From contig NZ_MTZV01000004.1 in assembly GCF_002362315.1 (NCBI RefSeq), positions 1,674,001 to 1,738,000 of the forward strand: a stretch of DNA of 64,000 nt, in the 5' to 3' direction. Positions 23,032 through 31,154 of the stretch are shown one piece after another. A model generated the notes under the pieces. That model was not told the origin of the DNA. It did no database searches and saw nothing but the letters and a program-made list of their open reading frames with translations. The position numbers were made by a program, and so were the translations under genes. The first letter of the stretch is position 1; the number at the start of each line of letters is the position of its first letter. The stretch comes from Paraburkholderia acidicola. Lineage in GTDB: Bacteria > Pseudomonadota > Gammaproteobacteria > Burkholderiales > Burkholderiaceae.

Positions 23032-23859
23032 TCAGAACTTGTACGACAGCGCGAGGAACGTGATGATCGGGTCCGCTTTCAGCTCGGCCTTGCTCACGCC
23101 GAGTTCGCTGCCGTCCGCGGCCTTGATGATGACCGACGAGGTCGTCTTCAACGGGATGTAGGTCACCGATGCCACGACGCCAAAGTTCTTCGAGAGGGCG
23201 TAAGTCGCACCCACGTTGAACACCGGCTGCCACGACGACGACGCCTTCCCTTCCACCGAAGTCAGGCCCGGCTTACCGGCCCCCGCCGCGAGTATCGAGC
23301 CGAGGTTGTTCTGCGTCGAGGTGACGAAGTTGTTGTTCAGCTGGATGTCGGAGAACCAGTTGTACGACACGCCGATACCGACGAACGGCCGGAATTTCGA
23401 GGTCGACGAGTTGAAGTAATACTGGAATATCACCGCCGGGCTCCACTGCCGCACGCTCTTCACGATCGGGTTCGCGGGCCCGTCGCTCAGGTTCTGGCTA
23501 CCGAGCGCACCGGCCGGTCCGGGCGGCTTGATCGTGCCGTGACCGGACAGCTTGAACACCGGCGGCACGCCAGCCACCGACGACACAGCGATGTGATCGG
23601 TAAAGAAGTGGCTGATCACGAGGCCGAGCGTGTCGGCGTTGTTAGTCGACAGCCCCGTTCCTTGCGACGTGAACGAGCTGGGTAGCCGTAGCGGCGTGTT
23701 GATTGGCGTCGGTGCGACGCCCGTCGTCAGCGGCCCCGAGTTCGGGTTAAGCGGCGCGACGTGAAACCAGCCGAGTGCGACGACGTTATCGCCCGCCTGC
23801 TGCGCATAGGCGCCTGCCGACAGGCAGGCGGCCAGCGCTGCAACAATAATTCTTTTCAT
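23032..23859 (-). CDS. OmpW-family outer-membrane protein
   Basis: From the ATG at 23859 the protein has 275 residues, with a signal peptide (MKRIIVAALAACLSAGAYA). The mature chain has the OmpW layout: an N-terminal GWFHVAP strand, TLGLVISHFFTDHIAVSSVAG, a block PAVIFQYYF followed by KFRPFVGIGVSYNWF, and a terminal aromatic (LALSYKF) for barrel insertion. OmpW proteins form eight-stranded barrels that pass small hydrophobic molecules. It is longer than E. coli OmpW because of inserted loops rich in Pro/Gly. AGAGGA precedes the ATG. Confidence 0.88.
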   Translation of the reverse strand: MKRIIVAALAACLSAGAYAQQAGDNVVALGWFHVAPLNPNSGPLTTGVAPTPINTPLRLPSSFTSQGTGLSTNNADTLGLVISHFFTDHIAVSSVAGVPPVFKLSGHGTIKPPGPAGALGSQNLSDGPANPIVKSVRQWSPAVIFQYYFNSSTSKFRPFVGIGVSYNWFSDIQLNNNFVTSTQNNLGSILAAGAGKPGLTSVEGKASSSWQPVFNVGATYALSKNFGVVASVTYIPLKTTSSVIIKAADGSELGVSKAELKADPIITFLALSYKF

Positions 23860-23890
23860 CTTTTTCCTCTCCTTGTCGACCGCAGTGCGC

Positions 23891-23968
23891 GCTTTAGCGC
23901 TGACTCCGGTCCCATGCACAGCGGTCGATCGGCGTCGATGCTTTAGCGTTTATTCCAACCGCTTTAGC
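23891..23968 (-). repeat. Three short direct repeats upstream of the OmpW gene
   Basis: GCTTTAGC occurs at 23891-23898, 23940-23947 and 23961-23968, each followed 5-6 bases later by TCC and a CC. The last two are 21 bp apart, two helical turns. They lie 30-110 bp upstream of the OmpW start, so they could be binding sites for a regulator of that gene. Confidence 0.5.
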
Positions 23969-24120
23969 TCCTGTTCCGACCTCATGCGGGCTTCCTGCAG
24001 CACTGGACACTGCGACATTCCGGCTACCCGCATTCCCCTCGGCTCCTTACCCGCCGCTACAGTGGCGGCGGGCAGGGAGGCGTCATGTGGTTGCGCTCAG
24101 GATGCGTTGCCGCATCCCCT

Positions 24121-25344
24121 TTACTGGACGAATGCGCCGACCGTGAAATACGGGGCCGACGGCGTCGACAGGTCGAGGTAGCCGAACACGCCGCCCGTGA
24201 AGATGAACTTCCCGGTCGGTGCGCTACCTGCTGCGGCGCTATTCATCGTCGTCGTCACAACACCCGGCGTGGTCTGCGTGAAGTCGAAGTTCAGCACCCG
24301 CGTGAGTGACGCCTGCGAGGGCTGGAACGGATCGAGCAACGTCGCCTGAGTGCCTGCGATCGCGGTCGTACGATAGTCAAACTCGCTGTCCACGCCGATG
24401 TACTCGCCGTCCTGCGAACCGCTGGTGATGACTGTCTGCGGCGCGAGGATCGAGATACCCGATTCGTCGTCCGCGTACGGACCTGTCGGCGACGAACTGG
24501 CCGCACCCGTGCGGACCAGGATCGGCACGTTCTGGCCGCGCAGCTTGCCGACGATCATGTAGCCCTTCGCTTGCGGCGTGGCCGAGAGCGTCGGTTTGAC
24601 CTGACCGAGGAAGCCGTTGGTGACGAAAGCACCGCTGCCATCCGGCGACTGCGTGAAGTTCGAGCCGGGCTGCTGGGTGATGCCCGTGTTGATGCCGGTA
24701 AGGTCGGTCTCGGTCCACGTACCGTCGGCGTTGATGACAATCTTCGAATTGACGGCGACCGGCGCGAAGGCTTGCGACGGAACCTGGTGATAGCCGAGCT
24801 GGTTGTACGTGCCCGCCACGTTCGCCAGATTCGTTTCCAGCGTCGAGAAGCCGATGAACGGGTAGTACGGGAACTTCGTGTCAGGCACTGCACCGGTGCC
24901 GAGCACCCCGCCGAACGAAATTTCTGCCCCCGGAATCGTGCCGCCCGCGACGCCTTCGCCGATGAAGACGCGCGCCACACGGGTTGGGTCGAGGCTCGCG
25001 CCGTTCAGACGGTACGCGCACTCGTTCAGCTTCTTCGTCGGCAGTGTCGTTTCCTGCGTCATCGTGCCGCTCGCCGTCTGGCCTGCGCGGGTCGGCATAA
25101 CCGTGCCCACCGTGGCCGGAATCGGCGATTCGACGTAGCTGACCTGCCAGGTCATCTTCGTCGTGTCGATCTGCAGCTTGGCGAGTTCGCCGTCGCCGCC
25201 ACCGCCGGTGAAGACCGTGGTGTAGTCGAGGGTCGCCGGACAGAGCCTGACCTCCGGTGTCGGCGGCGGATCGTTGCCACCACCACTACATGCCCCGAGA
25301 AGCGGCGCAGCAAGAGCGAGCGCCGAGACGATTTTCCATTCCAT
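24121..25344 (-). CDS. DUF2957-type lipoprotein
   Basis: The 407-residue protein has a lipoprotein signal peptide with lipobox LLGAC (Cys at 19) followed by a Gly-rich linker. It is similar along its length to the next upstream gene and to the Burkholderia DUF2957 family: shared blocks are SPIPATVGTVMPTRAGQ, FIGEGVAGGTIPGAE, FPYYPFIGFSTL and DDESGISILAP. No function is known for this family. It probably faces the periplasm or the surface. It starts 113 bp after the stop of its paralogue and lies next to OmpW. Confidence 0.82.
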   Translation of the reverse strand: MEWKIVSALALAAPLLGACSGGGNDPPPTPEVRLCPATLDYTTVFTGGGGDGELAKLQIDTTKMTWQVSYVESPIPATVGTVMPTRAGQTASGTMTQETTLPTKKLNECAYRLNGASLDPTRVARVFIGEGVAGGTIPGAEISFGGVLGTGAVPDTKFPYYPFIGFSTLETNLANVAGTYNQLGYHQVPSQAFAPVAVNSKIVINADGTWTETDLTGINTGITQQPGSNFTQSPDGSGAFVTNGFLGQVKPTLSATPQAKGYMIVGKLRGQNVPILVRTGAASSSPTGPYADDESGISILAPQTVITSGSQDGEYIGVDSEFDYRTTAIAGTQATLLDPFQPSQASLTRVLNFDFTQTTPGVVTTTMNSAAAGSAPTGKFIFTGGVFGYLDLSTPSAPYFTVGAFVQ

Positions 25345-25457
25345 ACCGCGCCTCCTATCCTATGTTTTGTTTGTGAGCAGCCAGCTCCCTGTCCAGCCGC
25401 CTCTTGCTTTAATTCACTGCTGCCACTGTCCCCGCCTGCATCGCGGCTATTTGCTAT

Positions 25458-26912
25458 CTATTTGCTGATTTGGGCTCCGACGCCGAAGTACGGTGTGTTC
25501 GGGGTATCCGAATTGGCCGATGTCGAGGTCAGACCACCGTTTTCTTCACCCTGGATCGTGATCGCATACAGACCGCCGGAAGCGATCGCGTAGCCGGTCT
25601 TGCCGTTGCTGTCGGTGACGCCGATGAGACCTGGCGTCGACAGGCCGTAGTTCAGTGTGAACGGCGGCTCTTCGAGCTGTGACGTGCTCGGGCTGATGAA
25701 CGAGCCAGTCGTCCCCTGGATCAGCGAGGCTGTGTACTTGAAGTTGGAGTCGGCACCGACGTAACCGCCGTCGAAGCCGCCCGATGCGATCGCCGTCGCT
25801 TTTGCGAGAAGCGAGATGCCGGATTCGTCGTCGATCTTCGCGTCGAGGTAGAACGGTGCTGTCCCGAGGTTGATCGAGCCTGTGCGAACCACGAGCGGCA
25901 CTGCTGCACCGTTAATCTGACCCAGCACCATATGGGCAGTACCGGTTCTAGGCGTGCTTGGTCCGAGGTTGAGAGGGCGCTGGAATTGCGGCAGGATCTG
26001 CGGAGCCTGCTGGCTGTCGAAATATCCACTGCTGTTCGCGGTCCACGCTGTACCGGTCGTCAGGCAGCCGGTCGGACTGGCGGTGCCACCTGCAGGTACC
26101 GCACTCGACGACGTGCACCCACCGTTCGCGTCAAAGGTTTCGCTCGTGTTCGTCGCGACCGTCTGATAGTTACCCGACGGCACGAGGTGATAGAGCAGGC
26201 CGTTGTAAGTGCCAGGCAGCTTGGAGATGTCGGTAGTCGTGCTTGCGAAGCCGAGGAACGGATAGAAATCGAAATGCCGGTTCTTCACCGCGCCGATACC
26301 GCTACCGGCTAACGGGATCGTCAAGCCATCGAATTCAACAGTCGCACCAGGAATCCCACCGCCAGCCACACCAAGACCCACAAGGATCATCGGCGGATTG
26401 GCCTGGTTAAACGCAGCCGCAGTGCTGTACGTCGAGCCATCGACCGAAGCCGTCCCGCTACCAGGCGTGAGGATGAACGCGCAGCGGATCTGCTCGGCGG
26501 TCGGCAGTGCGCCGGTGGGCGGATGCGCCACTGCACCCGTGATCTGCACACCTGCACGCGACGGCGTCACCGTGCCGGTGTGTAGCGGAATCGGCGACTC
26601 GAGCCACTTCAGCGTGTAGGTCATCGCCTGCGCGTCGATGTTCAACGACACCACTTCGCCGCTGCCCGCGCCGCCAAGGTAAGTGCTCTTCACGATATCG
26701 CTGGTGGCAGGACACAGCGCGCCAGCGGTGGTGCCGGAGCCAGAGCCATTGCCCGCACCTGACGTAGGCGGACCCTGTACGCCACAACTCGCTCCCGAGC
26801 ATTGAGCTGAGTTGATCGGCCCGGGATTGCCGGCGTTTCCGCCTCCACAGGCGATCACCAGGGGCGCTGCGCAAATTGCTAGAGCAACGCCTCTGAATAT
26901 GGCGTACGACAT
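25458..26912 (-). CDS. DUF2957-type lipoprotein, longer paralogue
   Basis: The 484-residue protein has a lipobox LVIAC at residues 18-22 and a Gly/Ser-rich linker of about 45 residues. It shares with the neighbouring paralogue the blocks ESPIPLHTGTVTPSRAG, GLGVAGGGIPGATVEF, DFYPFLGFAST and DDESGISLLA, but is about 77 residues longer, mainly in the linker and in the middle region. The pair probably arose by tandem duplication. Role unknown; an outer-membrane or periplasmic location is inferred from the lipobox. Confidence 0.82.
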   Translation of the reverse strand: MSYAIFRGVALAICAAPLVIACGGGNAGNPGPINSAQCSGASCGVQGPPTSGAGNGSGSGTTAGALCPATSDIVKSTYLGGAGSGEVVSLNIDAQAMTYTLKWLESPIPLHTGTVTPSRAGVQITGAVAHPPTGALPTAEQIRCAFILTPGSGTASVDGSTYSTAAAFNQANPPMILVGLGVAGGGIPGATVEFDGLTIPLAGSGIGAVKNRHFDFYPFLGFASTTTDISKLPGTYNGLLYHLVPSGNYQTVATNTSETFDANGGCTSSSAVPAGGTASPTGCLTTGTAWTANSSGYFDSQQAPQILPQFQRPLNLGPSTPRTGTAHMVLGQINGAAVPLVVRTGSINLGTAPFYLDAKIDDESGISLLAKATAIASGGFDGGYVGADSNFKYTASLIQGTTGSFISPSTSQLEEPPFTLNYGLSTPGLIGVTDSNGKTGYAIASGGLYAITIQGEENGGLTSTSANSDTPNTPYFGVGAQISK

Positions 26913-27325
26913 GCTGCTGTCTCCCTTCTCTAATTGTGCGATGTAATTTCGCTGCGCTTAAAAGGACTGTCAATTGATAGAACCGTCTAAAAAGATCGAT
27001 TCAAACAACTAAAGATTCGCGCAACTCGCACTATGGCGAGCGTGCCGGGCCTTTTAAACAAAAAACGATTTTTCAGCGAACACGCCATAGCGTTGCTTTG
27101 CAGCACGCGCCTGTCGGGCAACGGCGCCGGCAAAATGGCTCTATCTTCTTCGAACGATCGTTCGAGAAAAAGTCAGTGCTTTCCCTAAGACGAAAAAACT
27201 ATGCGGAGCGAATCAGGAGTGAGGAATGAATTACCGGCTGGTAATCATGCGGGATGATTAAATACTATTCGGGGTTTTTACTGATCGGCGGGTTAACGCC
27301 AATTCGATAATGGGTAATTGCGGGC
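26913..27325. promoter_or_regulatory. Regulatory interval upstream of the DUF2957 genes with several palindromes
   Basis: No gene is supported here. A perfect 16-bp palindrome TCGAACGATCGTTCGA lies at 27150-27165. Further on, ATTACC-GGCT-GGTAAT (27230-27245) overlaps TAATCAT-GCGGG-ATGATTA (27242-27260), so the central TAAT can belong to either inverted repeat. Such sites are typical operators for dimeric regulators such as TetR-type proteins. The nearest gene that could be controlled is the DUF2957 pair. Confidence 0.55.
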
Positions 27326-27356
27326 AAAAAAACAGCCGGCTGTTTGAAAGCCGGCT
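27326..27356 (-). terminator. Intrinsic terminator of argC
   Basis: On the minus strand two copies of the self-complementary AGCCGGCT (27356-27349 and 27341-27334) pair across a 7-nt loop. After one G follows a run of seven T residues (27332-27326). It lies 45 bp after the argC stop. Confidence 0.9.
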
Positions 27357-27400
27357 GCTGGTTCAATACGATAAGTTGCCGGATCGGTCCGGCGCCTGGG

Positions 27401-28348
27401 TTAGCGTTTCAGGCCGCTGTCTTCGGCGACGCCGATGCTCAGATTCATACACTGGATCGCCGCGCCCGATGCGCCCTTGCCGAGGTTATCGAGCCGCGCG
27501 ACGGTGACGAAGTGCTCGTCGTTGCCGAACACGAAGAGGTCGACGCGATTGGTGTCGTTGGCGGCCTGAACGTCGAAGAAACCGTCGTCGAGGTTCTGGT
27601 CCGCATTGAACGGCGCAACGTTCACGAACGCTTCGCCGGCGTAGTACTCGGCGAACAGCGCCTGCACGTCCTGCGGTTTCGCTTTCTTCGCGAACTGAGC
27701 GGGCGAGAAGTACGTCGTCACCGCGAGACCCTTGTAGAAATCGCCGACGATCGGCGTGAAGAGCGGTGCCGCTTTCAGGCCCGTATGCGCGGCCATTTCC
27801 GGCAGATGCTTGTGGGTGAGCGCCAGTGCGTAGGCGCGCGGGCTTTTCAGCTTTGCATTGCCGGCGGCTTCGTACTCGGCAATCATTTTCTTGCCACCGC
27901 CGCTGTAGCCGGTGATCGAGTAGCTGTGCGCGGCGAAATCGGACGCCACGATGCCGCCATCCACGAGCGGGCGCATGGCCAGCACGAACGCCGATGCGTG
28001 ACAGCCCGGCACGGCGATGCGCTTTGAGCTGCGAACCCGCTCGCGCTGCGTACGGTTCAGTTCGGGCAGGCCGTAGGCCCAGTCGGCGCTGGTGCGAAAC
28101 GCGGTGCTCGCGTCGATCAGCACGGTGTGGTCGTTGTCGACGAGCGTCGCCGATTCGCGCGACGCGACGTCGGGCAGGCACAGGAACGTCACGTCCGAAG
28201 CGTTGATGAGGCGGCGGCGTTCGTCGAGATCCTTGCGCTTCGCTTCGTCGATACGCAGGATTTCCACGTCGGCGCGCGCTGACAGATATTCGAAGATCTT
28301 CAGGCCGGTGGTGCCTTCCTGTCCGTCGACAAAAACTTTCGTGCTCAT
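27401..28348 (-). CDS. argC: N-acetyl-gamma-glutamyl-phosphate reductase, type 2
   Basis: The 315-residue enzyme reduces N-acetylglutamyl phosphate to the semialdehyde in arginine synthesis, in the cytosol with NADPH. The N-terminus VFVDGQEGTTGLKIFEYL is the nucleotide-binding loop of the short, type 2 ArgC class, and the catalytic Cys is C116 in VPGCHAS. Length fits the short class (about 310) rather than the 345-residue type 1. The frame extends 34 residues upstream without similarity; I chose the ATG at 28348. It is monocistronic with its own terminator. Confidence 0.95.
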   Translation of the reverse strand: MSTKVFVDGQEGTTGLKIFEYLSARADVEILRIDEAKRKDLDERRRLINASDVTFLCLPDVASRESATLVDNDHTVLIDASTAFRTSADWAYGLPELNRTQRERVRSSKRIAVPGCHASAFVLAMRPLVDGGIVASDFAAHSYSITGYSGGGKKMIAEYEAAGNAKLKSPRAYALALTHKHLPEMAAHTGLKAAPLFTPIVGDFYKGLAVTTYFSPAQFAKKAKPQDVQALFAEYYAGEAFVNVAPFNADQNLDDGFFDVQAANDTNRVDLFVFGNDEHFVTVARLDNLGKGASGAAIQCMNLSIGVAEDSGLKR

Positions 28349-28535
28349 CTCATTCTCACTGGCTAGCTGAAAGACGGGCGCCGCAGCGCCGGAACGACAT
28401 TTTAAGACCGTTTGGCGGACAGATGCGGCGGTGTGCGCGGCAGTCGGCAAAAAAACACGTTATGCACGCAGTTGCATGCCGTTGATAGCGCATTCGCGGG
28501 GCATCGACGGTATTCCGTGCCCTGCAACGCCAATG

Positions 28536-29138
28536 CTAGCGGCCGTAAGTGACAGTCATGCGTGCGTAGCCGAGCGTCGCCGTCGAGATCTCGTGATCGA
28601 ACATCAGCGCGGGGCGTCCTTGTGCGAGCCGCAGGTCGACGGTGTCGAGTGCGTAGACGGTGACGATGTAATGGTGCGGCTTGCCGGGCGGCGGGCACGG
28701 GCCGCTGTAGCCTTCGTCGTCGAAATCGTTGCGCGCCTCGACGGCACCGAGTTTTTTCAGCAGACCGGACGCGCTGGCATTCTCAGGTAACTGCTCAACT
28801 GTGGCCGGAATACCGGCGACCGCCCAGTGCCACCAGCCGCGGCCAGGTGCATCCGGATCGAATACGGTAACGGCGAAGCTGCGCGTGCCGGTGGGCGGGT
28901 CTTGCCATGACAGTTGCGGTGAGCGGTTGCCACCCTTGCAATCGTCCTGGCCGTAGACCTGGGCGGGGTCGACGGTGCCGCCGTTGTGAAAGCTCGCACT
29001 GGTCAGCGAGAACGGTCCTTCAGCGAGCGCGCGTGGACCGTGGGCAGTGACGAGCGCGAGACCGAGCAGCAGCAACCCGAAAGACGGCAACCGAGGGCGG
29101 GGCGACGCAAGCGAAACGACCAGGTAGCGCGGGCGCAT
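28536..29138 (-). CDS. Exported YbhB/YbcL-type PEBP-family protein
   Basis: The 200-residue protein has an N-terminal hydrophobic export signal (about residues 18-39, ending ALAEG), then the phosphatidylethanolamine-binding fold: SPQLSWQDPPTGTRSFAVTVFDPDAP (DPDAP anion site), WWHWAVAGIPA, and a GPCPPPGKPHHY segment matching the PEBP GPxPPxGxHRY block. The bacterial family is often called Raf-kinase-inhibitor-like although its function is unknown. E. coli YbhB is cytosolic, whereas this one should be periplasmic. GAGGAG precedes the ATG. Confidence 0.9.
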   Translation of the reverse strand: MRPRYLVVSLASPRPRLPSFGLLLLGLALVTAHGPRALAEGPFSLTSASFHNGGTVDPAQVYGQDDCKGGNRSPQLSWQDPPTGTRSFAVTVFDPDAPGRGWWHWAVAGIPATVEQLPENASASGLLKKLGAVEARNDFDDEGYSGPCPPPGKPHHYIVTVYALDTVDLRLAQGRPALMFDHEISTATLGYARMTVTYGR

Positions 29139-29348
29139 GTGCCGGTTCTCCTCAGAAGGGCGTACTGCGATCTTCGATCATTGTCCCTATTTTCTGCTGC
29201 GAACGCGATTGACGTCCAACATTCCGCGTGGAAAGGCATCTCAGCCGATGCGTTCGGCTATAGTCTGGCGAACAAATCGATTCATTGCTTTTTCGATCGC
29301 ATCCGTCGAGCACGGTGAGCGCATCGAACGAACGCCCGGGGTACAGCA

Positions 29349-30095
29349 GTGCGACAGAGCGAAAGAAAGCGCGCGATACAGCTTCCGGTCAAGGTCGCGC
29401 TGGCCGACGATCATCCGGTGCTACTGCTCGGTGTCGAGCAGGCACTGCAGGCATTCCCGGACATCAAGGTGGTGGCACGCGCCCGCCAGTCGACCGATCT
29501 GATCCACGTGCTGCAGAACACACGCTGCGATGTGCTCGTGACCGATCTCGCGATGCCCGGCGGTCAGTACGGCGATGGCCTGCCCTTGATCGTCTATCTG
29601 CGCCGCCACTTCCCGAAGCTGCCGGTCGTCGTGCTGACGATGCTCGAAAACGTCGCGCTGCTGAAGCGGTTGCGCGACCTCGGTGTGCTGGGGATTGTGA
29701 GCAAATCCGATGCGTTGAGCCATGTCGGGCTCGCGGTCCTGTACACGATTCGCGGAAGTGGATATCTGAGCCCCGCGGTCGCGGCATCGCTCGATGCGTC
29801 GCGCCTGAACAGCGACGACAACGCCGCGGAAGCGATGCTGTCGACACGCGAACTCGAAGTGGTGCGGCTTCTCGTGTCGGGGATGACGCCGACGGAAATC
29901 GCCGGGTTACTGAACCGCAGCATCAAGACCATCAGCACGCAAAAGAAGGCGGCCATGCGCAAGCTCGGGCTCGCGCACGACGCGCAGCTTTTCCAGTATG
30001 CGCAACGCAGCGGGCTGCTGAATCTGTCGCCGCACATGCATATGTCGGAAATCATCGACGATCAAACGAGTGCCACGTGGCCGGCAGCGGAGTGA
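29349..30095 (+). CDS. NarL/FixJ-type response regulator, RcsB-like
   Basis: The 248-residue regulator has a receiver domain with ADDH at 19-22, phosphoacceptor D66 in LVTDLAMPGG and the conserved Lys in IVSKSDA, then a LuxR-type helix-turn-helix (LSTRELEVVRLL, TEIAGLLNRSIKTIST). NRSIKTIS-QKK followed by KLGL is especially close to RcsB. No histidine kinase or phosphorelay gene lies next to it, so its partner is encoded elsewhere. The start is a GTG after CGGGG. A C-terminal tail of about 30 residues extends past the usual end. Confidence 0.88.
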   Translation: MRQSERKRAIQLPVKVALADDHPVLLLGVEQALQAFPDIKVVARARQSTDLIHVLQNTRCDVLVTDLAMPGGQYGDGLPLIVYLRRHFPKLPVVVLTMLENVALLKRLRDLGVLGIVSKSDALSHVGLAVLYTIRGSGYLSPAVAASLDASRLNSDDNAAEAMLSTRELEVVRLLVSGMTPTEIAGLLNRSIKTISTQKKAAMRKLGLAHDAQLFQYAQRSGLLNLSPHMHMSEIIDDQTSATWPAAE

Positions 30096-30108
30096 CACCA
30101 AAAAGAAA

Positions 30109-30145
30109 GGCCGCCAGTCGTGATGACTGGCGGCCCTACGTTTTT
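30109..30145. terminator. Bidirectional intrinsic terminator between the RcsB-like gene and pyrE
   Basis: GGCCGCCAGTC (30109-30119) pairs perfectly with GACTGGCGGCC (30125-30135). Plus-strand T-run at 30141-30145; on the minus strand the stem is followed by TTTCTTTTT, so it can serve both converging genes. Confidence 0.88.
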
Positions 30146-30196
30146 GCTACGGCACCGGCACCGGCCCGTAACTACCGGGCCGAAACTGCGAAACGC

Positions 30197-30883
30197 TTAC
30201 TGCGGTGCAGCCGTCGCGCCGCCGTGCGCCGCGGACCATTCGGCCGGCGCGTGCAGGAATTTCTCGACTTCGTCGAGCGTCTTCGTTTCGAAGTAGCCGG
30301 CTTCCTTCGCGACACGCAGGACGTCCCACCACGTGGCGAGCGCATGCAGGTCGACGTCGATGTCCTTCAGGACCGAGACGCTTTCCTTGAAGATGTTGTA
30401 GTGGAACAGCACGAAGCAGTGGTTCACCGTCGCGCCGGCCGTGCGCAGCGCATTGATGAAGTTGATCTTGCTGCGGCTGTCGGTGGTCAGGTCTTCGACC
30501 AGCAGCACGCGCTGGCCTTCGGTCAGCAGCCCTTCGATCTGCGCGTTGCGACCGAAACCCTTCGGCTTCTTGCGCACGTATTGCATCGGCACCATCAGCC
30601 GGTCGGACAGCCAGGCGGCAAACGGAATGCCGGCTGTTTCGCCACCGGCGACGGCGTCGATCTGTTCGTAACCGACATCGCGCAGGATGGTCGCTTCGGC
30701 CATGTCCATCAGGCCGCGGCGTACGCGCGGATAGGAGATCAGCTTGCGGCAGTCGATATAGACCGGGCTCGCCCAGCCGGACGTGAAGATGTACGGTTTC
30801 TCGGCGTTGAAGTGCACGGCCTGCACTTCGAGCAGCATGCGCGCGGTGGTGTCGGAGATCGTCTGGCGATCGAAGCCTGTCAT
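30197..30883 (-). CDS. pyrE: Orotate phosphoribosyltransferase
   Basis: The 228-residue cytosolic enzyme joins orotate to PRPP, forming OMP in pyrimidine synthesis. The PRPP-binding motif is VLLVEDLTTDSRSK at 126-139, with conserved FTSGWASPVYIDCRKL near the N-terminus and VAGGETAGIPFA at 78-89. Length is slightly above that of the E. coli enzyme because of a short Ala/Gly tail. It is apparently monocistronic, with a shared terminator downstream. Confidence 0.95.
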   Translation of the reverse strand: MTGFDRQTISDTTARMLLEVQAVHFNAEKPYIFTSGWASPVYIDCRKLISYPRVRRGLMDMAEATILRDVGYEQIDAVAGGETAGIPFAAWLSDRLMVPMQYVRKKPKGFGRNAQIEGLLTEGQRVLLVEDLTTDSRSKINFINALRTAGATVNHCFVLFHYNIFKESVSVLKDIDVDLHALATWWDVLRVAKEAGYFETKTLDEVEKFLHAPAEWSAAHGGATAAPQ

Positions 30884-31154
30884 GGGCGGATCCTTGGTCT
30901 GAGCGGGAGGGTGGGCGCGGGGCCCGATGGCGCGGCAAAACGTGCTCGGGGCATTCGGGCGGTGTTCCGGGGCCGGTAGCCGGGCGGAACACGCGGCCCG
31001 GTATGTGAGACCGGTTTGCTGCGCGCGTAGGCCGACATTTTACCCGAATCGGATCGGGGGCAGGAGGTCACGTTGAGTCGGCATGCATTACACTCACGCG
31101 ATTTTCATGGTCCGGCGCGCGCACCGATCTCGCTGCGCCGACAAGGTGTCCTCG

